Assembly: GCA_945870025.1 (NCBI GenBank)
Contig: CAMBQN010000002.1
Span: forward strand, 1 to 64,000
Source: Akkermansia muciniphila
GTDB taxonomy: Bacteria > Verrucomicrobiota > Kiritimatiellia > RFP12 > JAAYNR01
Reading direction: 5' to 3'
Length of the DNA: 64,000 nt
Below the pieces are notes generated by a model, which ran no database searches, had not been told where the DNA came from, and saw nothing but the letters and a program-made list of their open reading frames with translations. Shown here one piece after another: positions 1-7,184 of the stretch. The position numbers were made by a program, and so were the translations under genes. Each line of letters opens with the position of its first letter. Within the stretch, counting starts at the first letter, position 1.

Positions 1-1
1 C

Positions 2-37
2 GTGAGCGGGTAGAGCGGGATCTACGAGACCGCTCAC
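2..37. repeat. nested inverted repeat
   Basis: An outer pair of perfect 8-base arms (GTGAGCGG at 2-9 and CCGCTCAC at 30-37) encloses a second pair (GTAGA at 10-14, TCTAC at 21-25). The stem is long and bulged with a 6-base loop. No gene was recognised in 1-267. The sequence could be a terminator or attenuator of something to the left of the window, but there is no T-tract. Confidence 0.5.
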
Positions 38-159
38 ACCGTCTGCGCGGTCCGATACGTCCCGCGCCACCGCTGCCGCGTCGGCCGGGGCGCTAGCCCA
101 CGTCACAGGGCTGTCCACAGGATCGCCCGCTTGACAGGTCAGTGAAACGGGGATGCGCC

Positions 160-255
160 CTATCGGGGTCGAATTCCTTGCTTTCTCGTCGATTTCGGTC
201 CCGATCCCGATTTGGATCCCGATAGCGGCTGTCATAATCAGAATTGCTGCCTGCA
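160..255. repeat. GGTCGG-type dispersed intergenic repeat, copy 1
   Basis: The segment contains iterated CCCGATC/ATCGGG units followed by a CATAATCAGAATTGCT block. The same arrangement, GGTCGG/CCGACC units followed by CATAATTAGAATGGCT, occurs at 55928-56064. Both copies begin within about 15 bases of the stop codon of a minus-strand gene (hydrogenase here, ligA there). This suggests a mobile or terminator-like intergenic element. Similarity was judged by eye. Confidence 0.5.
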
Positions 256-267
256 CTTCTGTCCCGC

Positions 268-2022
268 CTACTTCGCGTAGACCTTACGCGGCTTGTAGTG
301 GTTGTGCAGAAGCTGATGAGCCTTCTTGCTCAGGGGTTTGCCCAGGTACTCCGTGTAGAGCTGCTGCACGTACGGATTCTGGTGCGAGCAGCGGCGGGTC
401 GAGCGCTCATCGTCGGCGTAGATCCCGCGGGTGCGGGCAAGGCGAACCTCGTCGGTGGCACCGAGCGGCTGTCCGCCGCCGGAGATGCATCCGCCGCGGC
501 AGGCCATGACTTCCACGAAGTCGTAACGCGGCTTGCGGCCGGCCTGGCGATCTTCGCGAAGGGCTTTGAGCACCTGTTCGACGTTGCCCATCTGGTGGGC
601 CACGGCGATGCGCACCGGCGTCCCCTTGATGTCGATCACGGCCTCCTTGACGCCAACCATGCCGCGGACGGCCTCGAAGCGAACATCGGCCAGTTCCTCC
701 TGGGTGACGAGGTGGTAGGCGGTGCGCAGGGCGGCCTCCATCACGCCGCCGGTGACGCCGAAGATCGTGCCCGCGCCGCTGTAGTCGCCGAGGATGTTGT
801 CGGGATCGGACTTCGGCAGGTTCACGAAGTCGATGCCCGCGGCCTTGAGCATGTAGCCGAGTTCGCGGGTGGTCAGAACGACGTCGGTGTCCTGCTGGCC
901 GGTCGAGCGCATGTTCTCCGAGCGGCCGATCTCGTATTTCTTGGCCGTGCAGGGCATGACGGACACCATGAAGATCTTCTTGGGGTCGAGGCCCATCTTC
1001 TCGGCGTAGTAGCTCTTGGCCAGCGCGGAGAGCATCTGCTGCGGCGACTTGCACGAGGAGAAGTTCTCGATGAAATCAGCCGCGTACTTCTCCATGTAAT
1101 CGGTCCACGCCGGGCAGCACGAGGTGATCAAGGGGAGGGTGCCCTTGCCATGGACGAAGCGCTGCACGAACTCGGACCCCTCTTCCATGATGGTCACGTC
1201 GGCGGAGAAATTGGTGTCGAACACCGCCTTAAAGCCGAGGCGGCGCAATGCCGTGTAGGTCTCGCCGGTCATCAGCGTCCCGGGTGGCAGGCCGAACGCC
1301 TCGCCGATGGCGACGCGGACAGCCGGGGCGATCTGGACCACGCAGTGGAGGTCGGGGTTCTTCAGCGCGTCCCACGCCTTGGCCGTCTCGTCCTTCTCGT
1401 AGATGGCGCCGACCGGACAATGGGCCGAGCACTGGCCGCACTGGATACAGGGCGACTCGGCGAGGGTGCAGTCGGCGGCGGGCGCAATGCGGGTTTTCTC
1501 GCCGCGGCCGATGAATTCGAGCGCCCAGACGCCCTGCATCTCCTGGCAGACTAGGGCGCAGCGGCCGCACTTGATGCACTTCTCCGGGTTGAGGACGATC
1601 GACGGCGTCGAGGTGTCCTGGGGCAACGGCTCGACACGGGCCTCATACGGGTTCTCGCGGATGCCGAAGTCGGCGGCGATCTTCTGCAGCTCGCAGCGGC
1701 CGCTACGCGGACACTGCAGGCAGTCGTTGGGATGCGTGCTGAGGATCAGCTCCAGCACGGTGCGGCGGATCTTGACGAGGTCCGCATCGTGGGTGGTGAT
1801 CTTCATCCCCGGGGCGACCTCGGTGCAGCAGGCGCGCAGGAGCTTGGGCGAATTCGCATTGCGCACCACGCAGATGCCGCAGGCCGCCCACGCCTTCAGG
1901 TCGGGATGGTAGCACAGCGTGGGGATCTTGACGTTGGCGGACTTGGCGGCGTGCAGAATGGTGGCGCCGGCCGGAACGGTGACGGAGATCCCGTTGATTT
2001 CGAGTGTGACCGTGTGATCCAT
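268..2022 (-). CDS. hndD: [FeFe]-hydrogenase catalytic subunit, NAD(P)-linked (HydA/HndD type)
   Basis: This is the catalytic subunit of a cytoplasmic multimeric [FeFe]-hydrogenase that interconverts H2 with protons and electrons. The 584 residues show an N-terminal [2Fe-2S] domain (Cys37, 48, 51, 65), a His-Cys cluster region (about 97-113), two CxxCxxC [4Fe-4S] sites (149-159 and 192-202), and all three H-cluster signatures: TSCCPAW (300-306), MPCTAKK (356-362) and ACRGGC (507-512). Length matches HndD of Desulfovibrio. It is the last gene of a minus-strand trio after the NuoE-like and NuoF-like subunits, and starts 24 bases past the stop of hndC. The partners suggest an NAD(P)-dependent, possibly ferredoxin-bifurcating enzyme, but sequence alone does not settle bifurcation. 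Confidence 0.96.
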   Translation of the reverse strand: MDHTVTLEINGISVTVPAGATILHAAKSANVKIPTLCYHPDLKAWAACGICVVRNANSPKLLRACCTEVAPGMKITTHDADLVKIRRTVLELILSTHPNDCLQCPRSGRCELQKIAADFGIRENPYEARVEPLPQDTSTPSIVLNPEKCIKCGRCALVCQEMQGVWALEFIGRGEKTRIAPAADCTLAESPCIQCGQCSAHCPVGAIYEKDETAKAWDALKNPDLHCVVQIAPAVRVAIGEAFGLPPGTLMTGETYTALRRLGFKAVFDTNFSADVTIMEEGSEFVQRFVHGKGTLPLITSCCPAWTDYMEKYAADFIENFSSCKSPQQMLSALAKSYYAEKMGLDPKKIFMVSVMPCTAKKYEIGRSENMRSTGQQDTDVVLTTRELGYMLKAAGIDFVNLPKSDPDNILGDYSGAGTIFGVTGGVMEAALRTAYHLVTQEELADVRFEAVRGMVGVKEAVIDIKGTPVRIAVAHQMGNVEQVLKALREDRQAGRKPRYDFVEVMACRGGCISGGGQPLGATDEVRLARTRGIYADDERSTRRCSHQNPYVQQLYTEYLGKPLSKKAHQLLHNHYKPRKVYAK

Positions 2023-2046
2023 AATCGTCTCCAGAATGACGTGATC

Positions 2047-3918
2047 CTAACTGCGTGAAACCGCTTGAAATTTGCAGACAGTGAAGCATTGGCCGCATTT
2101 GATACAGGCGGCCGTGTCGATCACATGCGCGCGCTTGCGCTCGCCGCTGATGGCGTGGACCGGGCAGACGCGGGCGCAGGCCGTGCAGCCGACGCACTTT
2201 TCCGGGGTGATCGCATAGGCGAGCAGGCTCTTGCACTTCTTGGACGGACACTTCTTGTCCACGATATGCGCCCGGTACTCGTCGGGAAAATAGCGCAGGC
2301 TGGACACCACCGGATTGGACGCGGTCTGCCCCAGCCCGCAGAGCGACGCGCGCTGCATCGCTTCGGCGATCTCCCGCATGCGGTCGATGTCGGCCAGGAC
2401 CCCGTTGCCCTGGGTGATCTTGGTGAGCAGGTTGCAGAGCGAGCGCCCGCCGATCCGGCACGGCGCGCACTTGCCACACGACTCATCGACCGTGAAGTCG
2501 AGGTAGAACTTGGCCACATCCACGATGCAGTCTGTCTCGTCCATGACGATCAAGCCGCCCGATCCCATGATCGAGCCGATCTTGGCGAGGGTCTCGTAGT
2601 CGAGCGGCAGATCGAGAAACTGCTCGGGGATCACGCCCCCTGAGGGTCCGCCCGTCTGCGCCGCCTTGAAGGTGTGGCCCTCGCGGATGCCGCCGCCGAT
2701 CTCGAAGATGATTTCGCGAAGGGTTGTCCCCATCGGCACCTCGATGAGGCCCGATTTCACCACCTTGCCGGTCAGCGCAAAAACCTTGGTTCCCTTGGAG
2801 GTCGCGGTTCCGATCTTGGCAAACCAGGCGCCACCCTTGAGCAGGATGACCGGAATGTTCGCCAGGGTCTCGACGTTGTTGATGACGGTCGGTTTGCCCC
2901 AGAGTCCCTTGACGGCGGGGAACGGCGGCCGCGGCGAAGGCATGCCGCGCTTGCCCTCGATCGAGGCGAGCAGGGCGGTTTCCTCACCGCAGACGAATGC
3001 GCCGGCGCCGAGCCGCAGCTCGATGTCAAAGCTGAACGCCGAGCCGAGGATGTGACGACCGAGCAGGCCGTAGGCGCGGGCCTGGGCGATGGCCGTCTCG
3101 AGGGTGCTGATGGCCAGCGGGTATTCGGCGCGGATGTAGATGTAGCCCTTGGAGGCGCCGATCGTGTAGCCGGCGATGGCCATGGCCTCCAGGACCGAAT
3201 GGGGGTCGCCCTCCAGCGTCGAGCGATCCATGTAGGCTCCGGGATCGCCCTCGTCGGCGTTGCAGACCATGTACTTCTGGTCGGCCGTCTGGATCTTGGC
3301 AAAACCCCACTTCTTAGCGGCCGGGAAGCCCGCGCCGCCGCGGCCGCGCAGCCCCGAGGCGTCGAGTTCGGCGATCACCTGATCGGGGGTCATCTCAAAA
3401 AGCGCCTTCTCGAGCGCCGCATAGCCATCGCGGGCGATGTAATCGTCAATCTGATCGGGATCGATCACGCCGCAATTACGCAGGACGATGCGAAACTGCT
3501 TCGGGTAGGTTTCGAAGCCATCGAGGCCCACGCGGGACCGGCCCGCGTGGGTCGCGTAGACCAGGCTGGCGACGGTGCGGCCGTGGGTGATGTGCTCGGC
3601 GACGAGCGTGCGGGCATTCTCGGCGTTGACGTTGCCGTAAATCACGGCGGGGCCGCCCGGCACCGAAACCTCGACCGTCGGTTCGGAGTGACACAACCCC
3701 ATGCATCCGGCCTGCCGCACCGACACGTTATTGAATCCGCCCGCCGCGACCGCCTCGCGGATCGCCGCGAGCGTCTCCCGGGAGCCGGCAGCGATGCCGC
3801 ACGTTCCCATGCCGACGACGACTTGAATCGCGTCCTTCGAAAGGCCTCCCGCCGTGCGCTCCTTCTGTCTGCGGACGCGCAACGCGCGCAGAGCCTCCAT
3901 CGTCAATCTGTCACTCAT
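2047..3918 (-). CDS. hndC: NuoF-like diaphorase subunit of the [FeFe]-hydrogenase (HydB/HndC type)
   Basis: This flavoprotein passes electrons between NAD(P)H and the hydrogenase. Domain order is an N-terminal thioredoxin-like [2Fe-2S] domain (Cys40, 72, 76), an FMN/NAD-binding NuoF core with a GRGGAGFP loop and CNADEGDPGA motif, an ESCGKCAPCR [4Fe-4S] site, and a C-terminal 2x[4Fe-4S] ferredoxin domain. I place the start at 3918 (MSDRL, 623 residues) because GGAGG lies 8 bases upstream. An ATG two codons earlier is almost on top of that site, and the longer open frame to 4077 has no family similarity. It is nearly the same architecture as the paralogue at 5329-7158. Confidence 0.94.
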   Translation of the reverse strand: MSDRLTMEALRALRVRRQKERTAGGLSKDAIQVVVGMGTCGIAAGSRETLAAIREAVAAGGFNNVSVRQAGCMGLCHSEPTVEVSVPGGPAVIYGNVNAENARTLVAEHITHGRTVASLVYATHAGRSRVGLDGFETYPKQFRIVLRNCGVIDPDQIDDYIARDGYAALEKALFEMTPDQVIAELDASGLRGRGGAGFPAAKKWGFAKIQTADQKYMVCNADEGDPGAYMDRSTLEGDPHSVLEAMAIAGYTIGASKGYIYIRAEYPLAISTLETAIAQARAYGLLGRHILGSAFSFDIELRLGAGAFVCGEETALLASIEGKRGMPSPRPPFPAVKGLWGKPTVINNVETLANIPVILLKGGAWFAKIGTATSKGTKVFALTGKVVKSGLIEVPMGTTLREIIFEIGGGIREGHTFKAAQTGGPSGGVIPEQFLDLPLDYETLAKIGSIMGSGGLIVMDETDCIVDVAKFYLDFTVDESCGKCAPCRIGGRSLCNLLTKITQGNGVLADIDRMREIAEAMQRASLCGLGQTASNPVVSSLRYFPDEYRAHIVDKKCPSKKCKSLLAYAITPEKCVGCTACARVCPVHAISGERKRAHVIDTAACIKCGQCFTVCKFQAVSRS

Positions 3919-3965
3919 GCTCATCTCCTCCGGGCGGGCGGCGCCTGCGGCCACCGCGCGCCCTG

Positions 3966-4469
3966 TCAGCCTTGGGATGTTTTTTTGTACTGGGCGAGAA
4001 TGCCGGGCAGGGACTCCATCTTGACCTTGCCATACACCACCCCGTTGATGACCATCACCGGCGCAAGTCCGCAGCAACCGAGACAGCGAACCGCCTCAAT
4101 CGAAAATTCGCCGTCCGGCGTCACCGTGTTCAAGCCCACGCCCAGCATCTCCTCGACCTCGAGGATGATGTCCTCGCCGCCGCGGAGATAACAGGCCGTC
4201 CCCATGCAGACCTGGACGCGGTTCCGCCCCGGCCGGGTTAGCTTGAAGAAATTATAGAACGTGATCACGCCGTAGATGCGCGCCAACGGCACGCCTAGCA
4301 GGTCGGCGACTTCGAACGCCACCTTGCGCGGAATGTAGCCAAAGTGCTCCTGCACCTGGTGCAACACCATGATCAGATTGCCCGGCTTGCTTTTCCATTC
4401 GGCGATGAACGCCTTCAATTCGGGCGTCAACGCCTGGGACGCCGCCGCTTCAGTTTTCGCACTGCTCAC
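3966..4469 (-). CDS. hndA: NuoE-like [2Fe-2S] subunit of the [FeFe]-hydrogenase (HydC/HndA type)
   Basis: This small electron-transfer subunit pairs with the NuoF-like protein. It has the 24 kDa thioredoxin-like fold with four cluster ligands visible as CMGTAC and CLGCC about 40 residues apart. The chosen start is GTG at 4469 (167 residues), because GGAGG sits 9 bases upstream; an ATG at 4490 would place that site inside the gene. It is the first gene of the minus-strand hydrogenase operon and diverges from its own paralogue (4788) across an AT-rich spacer. Confidence 0.92.
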   Translation of the reverse strand: MSSAKTEAAASQALTPELKAFIAEWKSKPGNLIMVLHQVQEHFGYIPRKVAFEVADLLGVPLARIYGVITFYNFFKLTRPGRNRVQVCMGTACYLRGGEDIILEVEEMLGVGLNTVTPDGEFSIEAVRCLGCCGLAPVMVINGVVYGKVKMESLPGILAQYKKTSQG

Positions 4470-4787
4470 GATACTGCACCTCCCTGCCATCTACCCACCG
4501 GCTTCGACCGAAGACGGCGGAAATCGAAAAAGAATGCGATCATTATCTAAAATTATGCCACGTATTGCAATAATAAAATACTGCGTGTCATATTTTTAAT
4601 ATTCTGGCGTTTATACAGAAGTTATTTAGTATTATTTTAGTAGACGGGATGCGGATACATTTGATATTCTAAAAAAATTCTTGGCGTCATAGAGGTGTTG
4701 GCTTCGGCGGCTGGCGAGGTTGCACGCATCATGAGCCTGTTTTTTAGGTATGCGACTATTTACTGACTGATCAAAGCGAGGGACACC
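4470..4787. promoter_or_regulatory. AT-rich divergent control region between the hydrogenase and formate dehydrogenase operons
   Basis: This 318-base spacer separates two divergent operons and is far richer in A+T than its surroundings. It must carry promoters for both. It contains a perfect 10-base palindrome TATTGCAATA (4563-4572) and several TATAAT-like hexamers, including CATAAT on the minus strand near 4552. I found no convincing -35/-10 pair, no Rex-type TTGTGAA/TTCACAA operator and no clear FNR box. Shared regulation of the two operons from this region is an inference. Confidence 0.5.
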
Positions 4788-5315
4788 ATGGCATGTAGCG
4801 GATGCGGTTGCAAAGAGCGCGTCAATCTCTTGGAGGTGTATCCGGAGAAGCGGCGGGCGTTGGATGAATACATCGACCAGCTTCCCCTGTGCGAGGACAT
4901 GGAGCGGCAGAAGGGCTTCTTGATTGGATGCCTTCACAAGGCGCAGGAGATTTTTGGTTATTTGCCGCTGGAGGTGCAGGAGTGTGTGGGCAAGCGGCTT
5001 CGGCTGCAGCAGTCCGATATTTACGGCGTCATCAGTTTCTATTCGTTTTTCACCGATCAGCCGGTTGGCAAGTACAAGATCAATGTCTGCACAGGTACAG
5101 CGTGCTTCGTTCGGGGAGCCGACAAGATTCTCGACGGCTTCAAGAGCGCGCTCGGGCTGGAAGACGGTCAGAGCAGTGCAGACCTGAAGTTTACGCTGTC
5201 GACGATCCGTTGCGTGGGGGCCTGCAGTTTGGCTCCCGTCGTGATGGTCAATGATCGGGTTTACGGAAATGTGACCCCCAAGATGGTATCCGCGATTATC
5301 AAGGATTGCGAATAG
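4788..5315 (+). CDS. NuoE-like [2Fe-2S] subunit of the formate dehydrogenase operon
   Basis: This is a second 24 kDa-type thioredoxin-like subunit (175 residues) with ligands in CTGTAC and CVGAC motifs. The N-terminus begins with an unusual Cys-rich stretch (three Cys in the first nine residues) absent from the hydrogenase paralogue. A GAGGGA ribosome-binding site precedes the ATG. It leads a plus-strand operon with a NuoF-like protein and a formate dehydrogenase, so it most likely links formate oxidation to NAD(P). It could also be exchanged with, or bridge to, the adjacent hydrogenase. Confidence 0.9.
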   Translation: MACSGCGCKERVNLLEVYPEKRRALDEYIDQLPLCEDMERQKGFLIGCLHKAQEIFGYLPLEVQECVGKRLRLQQSDIYGVISFYSFFTDQPVGKYKINVCTGTACFVRGADKILDGFKSALGLEDGQSSADLKFTLSTIRCVGACSLAPVVMVNDRVYGNVTPKMVSAIIKDCE

Positions 5316-5328
5316 GAGTGCGATTCCG

Positions 5329-7158
5329 ATGTTGATCACCACACCGAAACAATTATCGACACTGACGCGCGAGTTGCAGAAGCAGGCCCGGAAAGCGGCT
5401 AAGACGCAGGTTCTCGTCTCCATGGGCACCTGCGGCATTGCGGCCGGCGCGACCCCCGTATTTGAGGCCCTCAAACGGGCCGTGACCGCACGCGGACTCA
5501 CGGATATCGATGTGCTCAGCGTGGGGTGCGTCGGTCTCTGCCACAGCGAACCGACCGTTGAGATTGTCGATGTGGCGACGGGTAGCAGCACCATTTACGG
5601 CGCCGTCACGCCGGAACAGGCGGCGGCGCTTCTGGACGGTCAGGGCCGCGAAGTCAAGAAATCGTGGTATTTTCCAGAGGACGAGGCCAACACCGAGAAC
5701 CGCATGCAGGCCCGGATTGTCTTGCGCAACAGCGGCCGTATCAATCCCGAGCGGATGGATGACTACATCGCGCGTGATGGCTATCAGGCGTTGGCGACCG
5801 CGCTCACCGGCATGAAGCCGGAAGAGGTGGTGGATCTCATCACGGCATCCGGTCTTCGCGGCCGAGGGGGCGGCGGCTTCCCCACGGGGACGAAATGGCG
5901 CATAGCGGCTGCGCAGCCATCGAAAGAGAAATACCTGATTTGCAATGCGGACGAAGGCGACCCCGGCGCCTTCATGGATCGGGCGGTGCTGGAAGGCGAC
6001 CCGCATGCCGTACTGGAAGCGATGGTCATCGCGGGTTACGCGATCGGGGCATCGCACGGGATCATCTATGTGCGCGCCGAATACCCGCTGGCGATCAAGC
6101 GACTTCAACTGGCGATTGGCCAGGCGCGCGAGCGCGGGCTGATCGGCGAGAATATCCTGGGCAGCGGTTTTGCCTTTGATCTTTCGATCAAATATGGAGC
6201 CGGCGCCTTTGTCTGCGGCGAGGAGACCGCGCTGATTCGATCCATCGCCGGCATGCGCGGCATGCCGACGTTCAAGCCACCGTTCCCGGCCGTCTCCGGA
6301 CTCTGGGGCAAGCCGACGATCGTCAACAACGTTGAGACCTTCGCGAACATACCGGCGATCCTGCGCAAGGGGGCCGCGTGGTTCAAGCGCATTGGTACGC
6401 CCGGGTCGCCGGGAACCAAGGTTTTTTGCATCACCGGCAAGATCAAGAAGGTCGGGCTCATTGAAGTTCCCATGGGAATCACGCTGCGCGACATCATCTT
6501 CGGCCTCGGCGAGGGCATCCGCAACGACCGGAAGTTTAAGGCCGTGCAGACGGGCGGTCCGTCGGGGGGATGCATCACAGAGAAGCATTTGGAGACGCCG
6601 ATCGATTACGACACGCTCAAGACGCTCGGCTCCATGATGGGGTCGGGCGGCATGATTGTCATGGATGAGGACGATTGCATGGTCGATGTGGCCAAGTTCT
6701 TCGTTCAATTCACCATGGACGAATCGTGCGGGAAATGCACGCCCTGCCGCGTGGGCGGTCGTCAAATGTACAGACTGCTCGAGAAGATCACGGAAGGGAA
6801 CGCCTCGCTTGCGGATCTGGATACCATCCGCGATCTGGCTCAAACGATCAAGACGGCATCGCTCTGTGGCCTGGGAATGACCGCTCCCAACCCGGTTCTG
6901 GCCACACTGGCCTGTTTTGAGGACGAGTACCGGGCGCACGTGGTGGACCGCAAATGTCCCGCAGGCAGATGCGCCAAGCTGATCACCTACACCATTGACC
7001 CGGAATTGTGTACCGGTTGCACGCTCTGCGCGCGCAAGTGTCCGACGGGCTGCATTTCCGGCAAAGTCAAAGATGCGCACGTCATCGACCAGACGACGTG
7101 CATCCATTGTGGCGCCTGCTTTGACGCCTGCAGGTTCAGCGCTGTTTGCAAGAAATAA
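5329..7158 (+). CDS. NuoF-like diaphorase subunit of the formate dehydrogenase operon
   Basis: This 609-residue NADH-binding flavoprotein has the HndC/HydB layout: an N-terminal [2Fe-2S] thioredoxin-like domain (MGTCGIAAG, VGCVGLC), an FMN/NAD core with GRGGGGFP and CNADEGDPGAFMDR, an ESCGKCTPCR cluster site and two C-terminal CxxCxxCxxxC ferredoxin sites. It lies 13 bases after the NuoE-like gene and 26 bases before the formate dehydrogenase start. Together these make a soluble three-subunit NAD(P)-dependent formate dehydrogenase, of the kind reported to bifurcate electrons in clostridia and methanotrophs. Bifurcation here is inferred only. Confidence 0.93.
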   Translation: MLITTPKQLSTLTRELQKQARKAAKTQVLVSMGTCGIAAGATPVFEALKRAVTARGLTDIDVLSVGCVGLCHSEPTVEIVDVATGSSTIYGAVTPEQAAALLDGQGREVKKSWYFPEDEANTENRMQARIVLRNSGRINPERMDDYIARDGYQALATALTGMKPEEVVDLITASGLRGRGGGGFPTGTKWRIAAAQPSKEKYLICNADEGDPGAFMDRAVLEGDPHAVLEAMVIAGYAIGASHGIIYVRAEYPLAIKRLQLAIGQARERGLIGENILGSGFAFDLSIKYGAGAFVCGEETALIRSIAGMRGMPTFKPPFPAVSGLWGKPTIVNNVETFANIPAILRKGAAWFKRIGTPGSPGTKVFCITGKIKKVGLIEVPMGITLRDIIFGLGEGIRNDRKFKAVQTGGPSGGCITEKHLETPIDYDTLKTLGSMMGSGGMIVMDEDDCMVDVAKFFVQFTMDESCGKCTPCRVGGRQMYRLLEKITEGNASLADLDTIRDLAQTIKTASLCGLGMTAPNPVLATLACFEDEYRAHVVDRKCPAGRCAKLITYTIDPELCTGCTLCARKCPTGCISGKVKDAHVIDQTTCIHCGACFDACRFSAVCKK

Positions 7159-7184
7159 ACCGCTTTTCAGGAGAACGTTCTGCC

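Noticed and set aside
70-152. DnaA-box-like CTGTCCACA and an isolated TTGACA near 112-136, suggesting an origin or promoter
   Set aside because: There is only one weak box, no box cluster, no AT-rich unwinding segment, no dnaA/dnaN, and no -10 box or gene downstream on the plus strand.
244-1554. 436-residue plus-strand open frame opposite the hydrogenase gene
   Set aside because: GC-rich codon-phase shadow of hndD; composition is Ala/Gly/His/Arg-rich with no domain signature. Similar long shadows opposite hndC, fdhA, carB, ligA and the GH genes were rejected for the same reason.
4470-4787. Rex, FNR or ModE operator in the divergent spacer
   Set aside because: Palindromic bits exist (TATTGCAATA), but none matches these consensus sites well enough to name the regulator.
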